DNA from: Lithodes maja | Lineage: Eukaryota; Arthropoda; Malacostraca; Decapoda; Lithodidae | Direction of reading: 5' to 3' | NCBI GenBank assembly: GCA_037953745.1 | Contig: JBAKBP010007437.1 | Span: 35,958-99,957 of the forward strand | Length of the DNA stretch: 64,000 bases | Shown here: positions 22,257 to 32,098 of the stretch, piece after piece | Position numbering within the stretch: the stretch's first letter is position 1 | How the letters are laid out: every line of letters starts with the position of its first letter | The notes under the pieces: model-generated | The model's database searches: none | What the model saw: the letters and a program-made list of their open reading frames with translations, nothing else | What the model was told of the DNA's origin: nothing | Translations under genes and position numbers: made by a program

Positions 22257-22743
22257 TTAACACCTTACGAGCGCCCTATGCGGTTTATAATATGTAGCCA
22301 CCAGCGGGGTGTTTTTTAGCCAAAATAGGGCTGTTTACGTGATCATTTTCATGCCTAAATAAGACCCAGAACGTAAAACAAGTAGCTATCCCTGAAAGGG
22401 CATAAACAGAGCTTTCGAATGACACCATAACGATCCTTTTATGATGGCTAGTTTTCTTGCAAAAACCGTGCAACGCGAGTGCAAAAAGCATGTAATTACG
22501 CACTTTCCCCATACAATTCCGTATATAGCGAGTGAGAGAGGGAGGGAGGAGGTGGGATTCGTGTCAGTATGTTCGCCGCGGTGGTCTGGAGCAGTCATAC
22601 GCTCGCTACTCTCCTGCCACCACTTGTCTCTCTCTCTCAGCAACATTACGTCTGAAATTGCCACACGACCTATGTCGAGCGCCGCCACATAGTCCACATT
22701 TATTATACTCGACTTATGTGGTGCGCCGACATTTAGGGGTTAA
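22257..22743. mobile_element. TTAA-flanked insert in element A 3' UTR (family M4)
   Basis: About 487 bp between TTAA (22257-22260) and TTAA (22740-22743) is absent from the equivalent place in elements B and C, where the sequence runs straight into the shared GCTCGCTCT block. The ends are weakly inverted: TTAACACCTTACGAGCGCC against TTAACCCCTAAATGTCGGCG. Non-coding. Probably a MITE. Confidence 0.5.
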
Positions 22744-22913
22744 AGCTCGCTCTGGGAGCACAATGTTATGAATTAATGTATTATATTTGGGAAGGGTGAT
22801 AAGATTTGTTTATATAAAAATGTTGTTGTATTTGTTTTGAGGAGACTGAGCTTGCATTCCACGAGTGGCAGAGTGGTTAGGAGTGGCAGATTCTAGCGAC
22901 ATTCTGCCTGTTC

Positions 22914-22946
22914 AGATATGGGCTCATGGTTGAGTGTCCCATATCT
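22914..22946 (+). other. pre-PPT hairpin of element A
   Basis: AGATATGGG pairs perfectly with CCCATATCT; inside it CTC/GAG pair around the 6-nt loop ATGGTT, with a 3-nt bulge on the 3' side. The hairpin ends one base before the polypurine tract. Elements C and D have the same topology with different stem bases. Confidence 0.7.
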
Positions 22947-22954
22947 TGGGGGGG
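22947..22954 (+). other. polypurine tract of element A
   Basis: TGGGGGGG immediately precedes the 3' LTR, as expected for the plus-strand primer of an LTR element. Confidence 0.75.
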
Positions 22955-24659
22955 TGTGACGCCTCCCGGCGTTAGCAGAATGGTTGCGTGGGGCATTGCA
23001 GCTCGCTAGCGCTCGCCAGGATGGGGGGATGGGCTACAGTTGTCCTAGAATGATCTGCTTTATTTAATTAGTGTCGTGTTGCCACAGACAGTCTAGAAAT
23101 GGTCTTCGTTTTGGTATGTGACCGCGCCTTATATTTTATATTCGCTATAATATAAATGTTGCTTGTGTGGGAGGCGAGCAAGAGAGGGTGAGGGAGTACA
23201 CCTGGCAGCGGGGTGAGCTATGACGCGGCTCGCTTGGGCGCTGACGGCGTTGGCGACCGGGTGGTCAACTAGTCCCTTCCCGTCGCGGCCTCGTGTTCTT
23301 TACCAGCTCAGAGCTTGCCTGACACGCGTATCGCCTACATCCTTTGCAATTCTGTCCCCCATACTCGCCACTTTGCAGACTATTTCTCTCTCTCGACTTC
23401 TCCTTTCTCATTCTCTAATCTTTATTAAACTCAACATCCCTTCTGGTTTCAGCATAGACGTTCACCGTCGACCAGTCGTATTGTACGCGAAGCTCTCAGA
23501 TATTTCCATGTATTAGGTTAAGGAGGTATTATGCTTTATTGAGGTTTTGAGAGACGGACTTTTCCGTATGTGTCCTCTCTCGTGAAGGTTGTAGACCGGT
23601 ATATGTCTCCCTGGCAAGGTGTTGAGTGATTCTTCTTGGTTATCTAAAGCTAGACTAGGGGTAAGGTTACTGTGTCGTTGTCTCCGATGTGTGCAGTGTT
23701 AGCTAAGCCCTGCACGACATCGACAGGTACTGTGGGAGCCTAAGTTGTCTTCGGGTGGGTTTACTTTGCGAGCACAGCGCTGTGGTGTGAGAGGGCCATA
23801 GCCTATCCCTCACAACATAGTGCTGCCTCTTTGTGTTGACTTCTGAGGGATCGCCAGGATAGAGCTATGTACTAGAGACCTAGATTTATCAAGAGAGCAT
23901 CCCCGTCATATAACGTAATCTTCATTATACCACCTTCGGACAACGTTATGCTACGAGCCGCATGCTCGCCCATTGTTGCCCTGCCTTGATCCCCCAGCTA
24001 GACTTTATTAACTGAGCAGACACTGGTTAGAGATAAGCCCCATTATTATATGTATGCAGCATTATTATTCACTGCACTTTTGAGCCGAGGTTGTTGTTGA
24101 GTTGCACAACCCTAGTAGGCTGTTGCGTAGTGTCACGAAGCATTTCTTTAGTTGTCGAGCATTACTACCTTTGCGCAGTCTTTATTATTCGCCTGCCTAT
24201 TATTACTATATGTCCTAGCATTTATTGTGACCCGTATTCTGCATTATAATTGTTCAAGATTCTTTACGAACATCTTCCCAGCATCAGACTTATTTCAGAA
24301 GTTTCCAGTTGATGTTGCAGGACTAGCATTGCACTTTCTTTAATACAGGAGTGCCAGTTATTTGAGTATCTACGTAACATTAATTAATCACATTAACTAT
24401 CTTTTCTTTGTGTAACATAATCGAGTAATCTTTTACTGTTTGAGAATAGGCTGTTTCATCGAGCGTCAGCCTAGTGTGTGTGCACCAGTTACCGAGTCAT
24501 AGGATACCTCGTTGTCCAGGCACGACTCAGGGCGGTAATGGTGTTTTGTTTTCCAGTGTTTAAGGCAGGGGTTGGATCTAGTGTTACCGTTGTTGCATTT
24601 TGCCATTATCTAGTCCAATGTTGAAGAGCCCTGTGTCTTTGAGAACCTGGATCGTAACA
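22955..24659 (+). repeat. 3' LTR of element A
   Basis: About 1705 bp, TGTGACGCC to CGTAACA, matching 11714-13419 with about two dozen differences by eye. Confidence 0.92.
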
Positions 24660-24663
24660 AGTC

Positions 24664-25829
24664 ATAAACGGTATGGCATCTAAATGGACCAATGTAAATA
24701 GCGGGGTACCCCAGGGTATTAGGACCAATTATCTTTCTAATTTACATCAACGACATAGATGAGGGTCTCACCTGTACAATCTCAAAATTTGCTGACGATA
24801 CAAAAATTGCAAATAGCGTACTCTCAAAAGAACAAGTTGACGATATGCATCACAATCTAGATAAATTGTCATGTTGGGCCCAAATTTGGCAAATGAGTTT
24901 CAATGCGGATAAATGTAAAGTACTACATATCAAATACCGAAATGAGAAAGCAAACTATTCGATGAATGGCACTCAGCTTAAGAATGTAAACAGAGAAACC
25001 GATCTGGGAGTAACAATATCGAGTAACCTAAAACCGAGTCAACAATGTTCAGAAGTTGTTAAGAAGGCAAACAAAATAATTGGCAGGTCATTTGAGCATA
25101 AATCCAAAGAAGTTATCCTAACCCTTTACAATTCCTTAGTCCGCCCTCTTCTGGAATACTGCGTTCAATCCTGGTGCCCTTATTACCAAAGAGATATAAA
25201 CAAGCTAGAACGAGTTCAACGTAGAGTTACCAAAATGATACCTAGCCTAAAGAACAAACCATACGAAGAGCGTCTTAGTGAATTAAATCTATTTCCTTTA
25301 ACCCAGCACAGATTAAGAGGTGAATTAATTCAAGTGTTCAAAATCATCAAAGGCATCGACAATATGAACTGTAGTAAGTACTTCACTATCGACCAATCTA
25401 ATTACACGCGGGGAAACGGTTGCAAAATTATTGGTAAATCTTTTAACTCCCACGAATCTAAGAATTTCTTCTTCAATCGAGTTGTTAACTTGTGGAATGG
25501 GCTTCCCCAAAACGTTATAGACTGCATCACCGTTGATTCATGTAAACTCCGCCTTGACAAATATCTTGCATCAAACCCGCGACTGACTGCGTTTCTAAAT
25601 GAATAACTTTATTTTATCCCCCCTTCAGTCACTAACCCATCTGTCCCCTACTAACTTCCTAATCCTGCCACGGACATTAGTTCCAGGGCAGTAATTCCCT
25701 TTCCAATGTTCCCTTACCCACTCTAAACCACTGTTTGGACACTTGATCCTCAGTGTTTTGGAGGACAAGCAGCCTAGAAGGGTCACTAGATCTGTTGTTG
25801 CTTGATTTCCTTTGTACTCCTTTGTACTC
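24664..25829 (+). pseudogene. CR1-like LINE copy 2, right part (RT C-half and 3' UTR)
   Basis: Continues the LINE interrupted at 11713. After a small deletion near 24715 (5 bases shorter than copy 1), it carries SKFADDTKI, a thumb/C-terminal frame (24845-25606) ending with the NWNGLP-type motif, and a 3' UTR ending in duplicated CTTTGTACTC units before a CT microsatellite. The deletion and the 1-bp loss near 11392 show that the LINE copy is defective. Confidence 0.8.
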
Positions 25830-25832
25830 TCG

Positions 25833-25898
<66 letters not shown>
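25830..25898. repeat. (CT)n microsatellite
   Basis: About 70 bp of CT directly after the CR1 tail. Confidence 0.9.
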
Positions 25899-25900
<2 letters not shown>

Positions 25901-26264
25901 CTGAAAACCGTGCTCTTATAAAGCCCGGTAAAGCCTTGGTGGTAATGGTGGGTTTAGTGGGCAATCCGCAAATGGGGGTGATGCCTCTATACTGTAGGGG
26001 ATAGATTGATACTTAAACGATAGAACGGTTGATAGACTGATACATCCCATATTTATGTAGCCAAATCCCGCCACCTCCCCTCCACACACACACATATGCA
26101 CCCCCAACACATATGCACCTCCCCAACACTCACACACACATCCACCCTCACACAAACACACACCAACACACACACATACACCCTTCACAAAAAAAGACAC
26201 ACATATAACACCCCCTCAGCACCCACCCTGACACACACGCACCCACCCACACACACAAAAGTGG
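25899..26264. repeat. unassigned sequence, then CA-rich repeat
   Basis: Unremarkable to about 26080, then a (CA)n-rich degenerate array with CACCAACACACA and CACATATAACACC words related to those at 30440-31190. Confidence 0.6.
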
Positions 26265-26636
26265 GGTGGAAGTGGAATGGTTGCATTGAGTCCGTTGGAC
26301 AAATTTCAAAATAAAGCTATTAGATTAATCAATAACCCTGCAATCACACAGGACCTTCCTACCTTATCCATACGAGGAAACGTTGCATCCCTTGCATTAT
26401 TCTGCAGATATTTTTACAGCAATTGTTACGAGGAACTTGCTTCAATTGTGCCGCCTCTCCACATCTTTCCCCGTAGAACTAGGGCAGCTGAGAGCGCCCA
26501 TGAATTTACACTTTCTCTTCCACAATGCAGAACTTCTGCTTATCAGAATTCATTTATCCCCAGAGCTACTACTCTTTGGAATTCACTTCCCTCGAATTGC
26601 TTTCCACAAACTTACAATCTACAAATGTTTAAATCC
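26265..26636 (+). pseudogene. 3' end of a third LINE ORF, left part
   Basis: A frame of about 120 codons shows a LINE RT C-terminal pattern: LDKFQNKAIRLINNPAI, LSIRGNVASLALFCRYFY, PRRTRAAES, RATTLWNSLPSN, YNLQMFKS. It belongs to none of the other LINE families here. The RTE insertion at 26637 interrupts it; beyond the right duplication the same frame continues with a short tail from 30324 to a stop at about 30360. Confidence 0.7.
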
Positions 26637-29600
26637 TATCTATCTATCTATCTATATGCTCAGGCCCAATCCCCATTTTGGGGGTAGCCGACTCAAGACA
26701 GAGCAAGAACAGGGAAAACACAAAAACAACATAAAACAAAAAATAAACACAGATAAAAAACACAAACTCACACGCATCAAGGTCACCCAGGAGAAGACCC
26801 AGAGACCAGGGTTACCAAGGTCGCTCCAGCACTCCCCCAGCCCCTGACCACCCGGAGAGGTTCCGATCTCGGCAGGCAGACATGCAGCGGAGCCAAAGCC
26901 ACAAGCCCTCCCACCACACTTCCAGGCACACCCTTCATATTAATCGTCCCCCCGGGCCAGGCGCCTGATGGACTATTATCTAGTCGAACTTGCGCCCGAC
27001 CCCTTACTCCAAATGACCACGTGTTCACTCAACTATTCACAAGCATTCTCCATTCACTCCTGTCCACCACCACTTCCCCTGCCTGATCTATAGTCATTCC
27101 TCTATCATCCAAAGCCTTTCTTACACAGTCTCTCCATCTCAATGGGGGTCTTCCTGCCCTTCTATCTCCCCTTGTACCTGACTCACATATTCTCTTTGTT
27201 AGCCTTTCATCTCCCATTCGTTCAACATGACCATACCAGCTCAGCACCCTTCTGTCCACTCTGGCTGACAAATGTTCCTGCTGCCCCACTCTCCTACGTA
27301 TCTCTTCATTCCTCAATCTGTCTCTACGAGTAACTCCACACATACTCCTCAAGCAGCTCATCTCCATCACATCCAGCCCTCTTTTCTCCTTTTTCTTCAG
27401 AGTCCATGTCTCAGCCCCATACATCACTGTTGGCACAACAATTCCTTGATACAGTGCACTTTTTACTTTCACTCCGAGATTTCTCGTCTTCCACATACTC
27501 CCCATTGCTCCGAAAACCTTCCTTCCTTCACACACTCTCTGTTTTACCTCCATTTCCATACCTCCACTCCTGCTTATCGTTCCTCCTAGATATTTAAAAC
27601 ACTCTACTTGTTTCGATATTTCCCCATCCAGCCTCACATCTAGATTCACCCTATGCTCTCCCCTATTACACACCATTACTTTACTTTTATTGACGTTCAC
27701 CTTCAGTTTCCTCCTTCCACAAACCACACCAAACTCTTTGACTACCCGCTGCAGTTTCTCATCAGAATCCGCCACCAATGCTGTGTCATCAGCGAACAGC
27801 AACTGATTCAACTCCCAATCTCTACCATTCTTTCCTACTAAACCCAATCCTCTTCCCATAGTTCTCCTTTTCACCTCCCTCACCACACCATCCATAAACA
27901 TATTAAACAGCCATGGTGACATTACACAACCCTGTCGCAAACCTACCTTTACCTCAAACCATTCACTCAACTCACCATTTCCTACTCTCACACATGCTCT
28001 GCTCCCTTCATAAAAACTCTTAACTGCTTCTAACAAATTTCCTCCTATTTCATAAATCCTTAACACCTTCCACATTGCTTCACGGTCCACACGATCATAC
28101 GCTTTTTCCAAGTCCATAAAAGCCCAAAATATCTCCTTATGCTTCTCTAAATACTTCTCGCATAACTGTCTTACTGCAAACATCTGATCCACGCACCCTC
28201 TTCCCCTCCTAAAACCGCACTGTTCTTCTCCTATTGCAACTTCCGTACACTTTATTATCCTCTCTATCAACACCCTGCCATACAGCTTTCCAACCACTGA
28301 CAATAAACTAATACCTCTATAACTTGAACACTCCTGCCGATCTCCCTTCCCCTTGTACAACGGCACAATACATGCACTCTTCCAGTCTATTGGTACCATT
28401 GACACAACAAAGCACACATTGAAAAGTCTCACCAACCAATCTATTATCACATCTCCACCCTTCTTTATACACTCCACAGCAATACCATCCAAACCTTCTG
28501 CTTTTCCCGCTCTCATTTGTTTCACTGCTTCTTTCACCTCATTTTCCTCAATCCTTTCATTCATTCCCTGCCACCTGGGTGGCCTGGGTAACCTATTTCC
28601 ATCCACCTCTGCTTCCATCACTGCTTCTCTTCCATCTCTTGTATTTAACAAAGATTCAAAATACTCAGCATATCTTTTCCTCACTTCAACTGGTTCCACT
28701 AGTAATTCTCCATTTTCATCTTTCACTGACTCTTCCCTCTTTTGTCCTCCTGTCCTTACTTTATTTACCTCCTTCCAGAACATCTTCTTTCGTTCTTCAA
28801 AATTCTCACTCAGCCTTTGGCCCCACCTTTCGTTTGCATCTTTTTTTGCTTCTCTAATTTTCCGTTTTGCCTCTCTCCTTTTCTCCTTGTACCTCTCCCA
28901 TACCTCAACACTACCATCCTGTAAAACCCTCTCAAAACACTGTCTCTTCTCCTCAACTGCCTTTCTCACCGTATCATTCCACCACTCGCTTCCCTTCCTG
29001 ATACCTCTGCCTCCTACTTTCCTTTTGCCGCATACTACCTCTGCACTTGCTTTCACTCCTTCCTTAAACTGTTGCCATTCAACCTCTACTTCTCTCTCTT
29101 CCATCTCTCTCACTTCCATCCACTTTTCATTTAGTCTTTCCTTGTACTCCCACTCTTTTTCACTCTTCTCTAACTCACTAACTTTTATTACCTCTCTTAC
29201 TTCACGCTTGTCTCTTATTCTCCTGTAACTCTTAACTCTTAGCTTTCCCTCCACCAGGTAATGATCTGACATACCCTCCGCCTCACCTCTCATCACATTC
29301 ACATCCAGCAGTCTACACAATCTTTCCCTTGTCACCAGCACATAATCCATCAATGCCCTCTCTACAATCTCTCCCCTCACAAGTCTATGCCAGGTGTACT
29401 TGTGTATACGCCTTTTTTTGAAGAACGTATTACCTACACTCAATCTACACTCTTCACATACATTTTTCAGTCTTTCTCCACTCTCGTTTACACCATCCAC
29501 ACCAAAACTACCGATGACTCCCTCAACAGGCTCATTTCCTACCCTAGCATTTAGGTCCCCTAAAACTATAACATTTTCATTTTCATCAAACCCTTGTAGA

Positions 29601-30311
29601 CAATCTCTCAAATCCTCCCAGAAACCCTCTACCTCGTCTAACTCTCTTTCACTTCCTGGTCCATACGCACTTACAAAAACCCACCTTTCACCCTTAAACC
29701 GCATTCTCACCCACATTAGCCTTGATGACACCTCTTTCCACTCTTTTATAAACTCTCTCAACTCCTCCTTCACAATAATAGCCACTCCTTCTTTCCCCCT
29801 GACTCCCTCGTCTACTCCAGACTTTCTACCTATCACGTTTCCAAAATCCACTTCTCCCTCTCCTTTCATCTTTGTTTCATTCAGTGCAAGGACATCATAC
29901 ATCCTTCTTTCAAATAACCTTCCAATATCCTCTCGCTTCTCATTCGTACTACATCCACGCACATTCAAAGCTCCTATTCTTAGGGTCCGGGACCACGAAC
30001 GCATTCCGTCGCCCCTATCTCTGTCTCGTTTTTTTGGTAGATTTATTTAAGGGGAGAAGGATACCAGGCCCCCCGCCCCCGATCCCCTTTAGCTGACTTC
30101 TACGTCTCGCCGGAGAAAAGCGGTGGTGGAAATTTCTCACCCCTCCACCACAGAGGAGGCTACCTGCACCAGAAAGTGGCGGGCGTTGGGGTCGCCGCAT
30201 CCCTACGCCATTTGAAAAAAATTAGAGATGCAGAAGGAGAAAAAGATAGAAGGGGCTATGGGAAGTAGAGGACACCAACCCTCACTCTGACAAAGGGTCA
30301 GCCCACCACAC
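26637..30311 (-). mobile_element. RTE-like LINE copy 2, full length and intact
   Basis: Flanked by a perfect 12-bp duplication ATGTTTAAATCC (26625-26636 and 30312-30323). On the minus strand it has a 5' UTR of about 307 bp, one 991-codon ORF, a 3' UTR of about 370 bp and a (ATAG)n tail at 26637-26653. The duplication and the open frame make it the best candidate for a recently active element in the window. Confidence 0.9.
27029..30004 (-). CDS. RTE-like endonuclease/reverse transcriptase, 991 aa
   Basis: A single uninterrupted frame. The N-terminal third is an APE-like endonuclease: GALNVRG, LNETKMKG (catalytic glutamate), GDLNARVGN, NTFFKKRRIHKYTW, MSDHYLVE. A basic, coiled-coil-prone linker (about residues 260-440) follows. 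The RT has KAEGLDGIAVECIKKG, WKSACIVPLYKGKGDR, YRGISLLSVVGKLYGR, CGFRRGRGCVDQMF, AFMDLEKAYDRVDR, GLRQGCVMSPWLF, the catalytic QLLFADDTALV and FKYLGGTIS, and a C-terminal GHVERMGDERLTKR region. One ORF of about 1000 residues combining both domains is the usual RTE architecture. The protein would nick target DNA and prime cDNA on it. The start is the first methionine, 307 bp inside the element. Confidence 0.9.
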   Translation of the reverse strand: MRSWSRTLRIGALNVRGCSTNEKREDIGRLFERRMYDVLALNETKMKGEGEVDFGNVIGRKSGVDEGVRGKEGVAIIVKEELREFIKEWKEVSSRLMWVRMRFKGERWVFVSAYGPGSERELDEVEGFWEDLRDCLQGFDENENVIVLGDLNARVGNEPVEGVIGSFGVDGVNESGERLKNVCEECRLSVGNTFFKKRRIHKYTWHRLVRGEIVERALMDYVLVTRERLCRLLDVNVMRGEAEGMSDHYLVEGKLRVKSYRRIRDKREVREVIKVSELEKSEKEWEYKERLNEKWMEVREMEEREVEVEWQQFKEGVKASAEVVCGKRKVGGRGIRKGSEWWNDTVRKAVEEKRQCFERVLQDGSVEVWERYKEKRREAKRKIREAKKDANERWGQRLSENFEERKKMFWKEVNKVRTGGQKREESVKDENGELLVEPVEVRKRYAEYFESLLNTRDGREAVMEAEVDGNRLPRPPRWQGMNERIEENEVKEAVKQMRAGKAEGLDGIAVECIKKGGDVIIDWLVRLFNVCFVVSMVPIDWKSACIVPLYKGKGDRQECSSYRGISLLSVVGKLYGRVLIERIIKCTEVAIGEEQCGFRRGRGCVDQMFAVRQLCEKYLEKHKEIFWAFMDLEKAYDRVDREAMWKVLRIYEIGGNLLEAVKSFYEGSRACVRVGNGELSEWFEVKVGLRQGCVMSPWLFNMFMDGVVREVKRRTMGRGLGLVGKNGRDWELNQLLFADDTALVADSDEKLQRVVKEFGVVCGRRKLKVNVNKSKVMVCNRGEHRVNLDVRLDGEISKQVECFKYLGGTISRSGGMEMEVKQRVCEGRKVFGAMGSMWKTRNLGVKVKSALYQGIVVPTVMYGAETWTLKKKEKRGLDVMEMSCLRSMCGVTRRDRLRNEEIRRRVGQQEHLSARVDRRVLSWYGHVERMGDERLTKRICESGTRGDRRAGRPPLRWRDCVRKALDDRGMTIDQAGEVVVDRSEWRMLVNS

Positions 30312-30323
30312 ATGTTTAAATCC

Positions 30324-30438
30324 AGTTGTTACAAACATTTTATGAATGGAGGATGCCTTTAGGCACATGGACCTTTTTGTTGTATCTGTTTTTTATACTT
30401 CCTCCTTTCATTGTCTCTTAAAAAAAAAAAAAAAAAAA
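30324..30438 (+). pseudogene. third LINE, right part: last codons, 3' UTR, poly(A)
   Basis: After the right copy of the 12-bp duplication, the frame of 26265-26636 continues for about 12 codons to a stop near 30360, then a short 3' UTR ends in 18 A residues (30421-30438). This shows that the host LINE has a poly(A)-type tail. Confidence 0.65.
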
Positions 30439-30531
30439 CACACAAACACCAACACACACACAAATCCACCCCTCGAAAAACACACCCATGTACGACACCC
30501 TGACACATACACACACAATCACCAACACACA
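30439..30531. repeat. CA-rich minisatellite, unit 1
   Basis: Contains ACACACCCATGTACGACACC followed by a CTGACACATACACACACAA phrase; the same unit recurs near 31009 and, in part, 31086, on the far side of the SINE. Confidence 0.65.
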
Positions 30532-30870
30532 GCCCGTAGCCTAGTAGGTAGCGCTCTCGTCTCACACACGAGGGGTCGGGGGTTCAATCCCCCGGCCGGG
30601 CGGAGACAAATTGGGCTTGTCTCCTTTCATGTGTTAGCCTCAGTTCACCTAGCTGTAAATAGGTACCTGGAATAAGTGGACGACGTTGTGACGTCCCATC
30701 TGGGGTTGGCAAAAATGGTACAAGGCGAGATGGGTATCATATGGTTCACCTAAGCTGATGGCTACCTAAGCCTTCGGGCGAGACGGTACCGTCTATAGTG
30801 AGAATGGTACCATACAGATCCACCCTAAGCCTTCGTTTCCGATGTCGCCCATTGGCTAAAAATACAGACT
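30532..30870 (+). mobile_element. tRNA-derived SINE
   Basis: The head (30532-30602) folds like a tRNA: box A TAGCCTAGTAGG, an anticodon stem CTCGT/ACGAG around loop CTCACAC (anticodon CAC, valine-like), and box B GGTTCAATCCC with a strong T stem. The acceptor stem is imperfect and there is a non-tRNA body with CACCTAGCTGTAAATAGGTA, so I call a SINE and not a tRNA gene. It would be transcribed by RNA polymerase III from boxes A and B. It splits a CA-rich minisatellite. The 3' end is approximate. Confidence 0.7.
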
Positions 30871-30984
30871 ACACACACATCCACAGCCATTCCAACGATA
30901 CATATAACACCAGCTACACATATAGGAGGCGGGAAATAACGAGCATGCTCACTCCCGCAATACAACTATAGTAAGTACAACTAG

Positions 30985-31195
30985 AGTAAGTACACACACG
31001 TACACCCCTCGGAAAACACACCCATGTACGACACCCTGACACATACACACACAATCACCAACACACACACACGTACACCCCTCGGAAAACACACCCATAT
31101 ATAACACCTTCACACACACACACAAACACCAACACCAACACTAACACACACACATATACCCCCCCCCCCCCCCCCCCCCCCACACACACACACAA
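30985..31195. repeat. CA-rich minisatellite, units 2-3, with C homopolymer
   Basis: Two more units of about 77 bp with CACCCCTCGGAAAACACACC, then a run of about 23 C (31159-31181) and a short CA run. Confidence 0.7.
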
Positions 31196-31596
31196 TAATC
31201 CCGCCACTTTCAACACCTGCCCTAACAAATCCCGGGGTAATTATTCTCATGACCTAACTTGTTTACACTGCCTAATGATGCAATAATGGTTGTGGGTGTG
31301 AGTGGGTGTGCAAATTAATAAGAATTAACGGCATATTGATAATTGCAGCCGATGGCTGAAAATGTACAGTACAGAGGAACAGTTTGTAGCTTAACTCTAA
31401 CATATATTATCTTATAGTTAGGTCCGAAGCAAGAGGTTGCATAAGAGCTCTTTGCTATGATTCATTTTATTATTTGTGTGATATTTCATAGGAACTTCTT
31501 CTTGGGTTTGATATTGCAAGACCCTGCACTCTGTTCATCCTAATCTGGCGAGACAATGTCATAGCCCCATCTTGACTACTGATTTTCAAATTGTAT
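31196..31596. other. no recognisable feature
   Basis: AT-rich unique-looking sequence before MITE M3. No gene seen. Confidence 0.3.
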
Positions 31597-31817
31597 TTAG
31601 CCCCTTCTGTACCGGAGGCGTCTCATTTATTTTCCTCTAGCAATATTTAGACGATTGTGTACAGTTTAAAAAGGATGTGTGGTATAAAAAAAAAAAAAAT
31701 TAAGTGAAATAGTTGTTAAAACTGTTAGTTGCTGGAGGCCCTCTGTAAACTTAATAAAATCGCCTAATATTATCCATAATAAAGTTAAAAGCACGTCGCC
31801 GGTACAGATCGAGTTAA
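31597..31817 (-). mobile_element. MITE family M3, copy 1
   Basis: Left end TTAGCCCCTTCTGTACCGG; right end, read on the minus strand, TTAACTCGATCTGTACCGGC. About 221 bp. The interior phrase TTGCTGGAGGCC is the reverse complement of GGCCTCCAGCAA in copy 2 (33637-33832), so the copies are in opposite orientation. Non-coding. Confidence 0.65.
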
Positions 31818-32098
31818 TTAATATTAGTATTTGTTTACGTCAATTATGAAAAGGTAATTATTGATAGTGGTATACATTTGGTACTCTATAATTGTGCAAA
31901 CGTATACCTACCACTCCCGAGAACCACAACCTGGGTTATGACAAATAATACAACCAGAATTATCACCACAATCATCCCAAAATCAAGCACAAAGGTCACT
32001 ACGTCAACCACAAGCATAGTCACAAACAAAACCACACCACAAACACCGTAACAACGATCACATACACAACCATCCCCTCCAAACAACCAAAGCCACTC

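Larger units (their letters stand above)
11714..24659 (+). mobile_element. LTR retrotransposon A, Gmr1-like Ty3/gypsy, full length
   Basis: Bounded by two 1.7-kb direct LTRs with TG...CA ends and flanked by the 4-bp target duplication AGTC (11710-11713 and 24660-24663). The empty site is known from CR1 copy 1, which reads AGTCATAAACGG without interruption. The internal part has a primer-binding site, gag, protease, integrase, RT, RNase H, a hairpin and a polypurine tract. The pol order, integrase before RT, is that of the Gmr1 group and not of ordinary Ty3/gypsy elements. The LTRs differ at about two dozen sites (eye count, roughly 1.5 percent), so it is not brand new. An RTE LINE and a TTAA insert sit in its 3' UTR. 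The coding frame has two stops and one frameshift. Confidence 0.9.

Noticed and set aside
18750..22913. Envelope gene downstream of pol in element A
   Set aside because: The only long frames there belong to the nested RTE LINE; no frame with signal peptide and membrane anchor is present, nor in B, C or D.
22852..22945. Possible serine-type tRNA (GGCAGAGTGGTTAG resembles box A)
   Set aside because: No box B; the downstream fold is better explained as the pre-PPT hairpin of element A, which is conserved in B and C.
28353..29228. 291-codon plus-strand frame over the RTE copy 2
   Set aside because: Shadow of the minus-strand 991-aa ORF; low-complexity composition.
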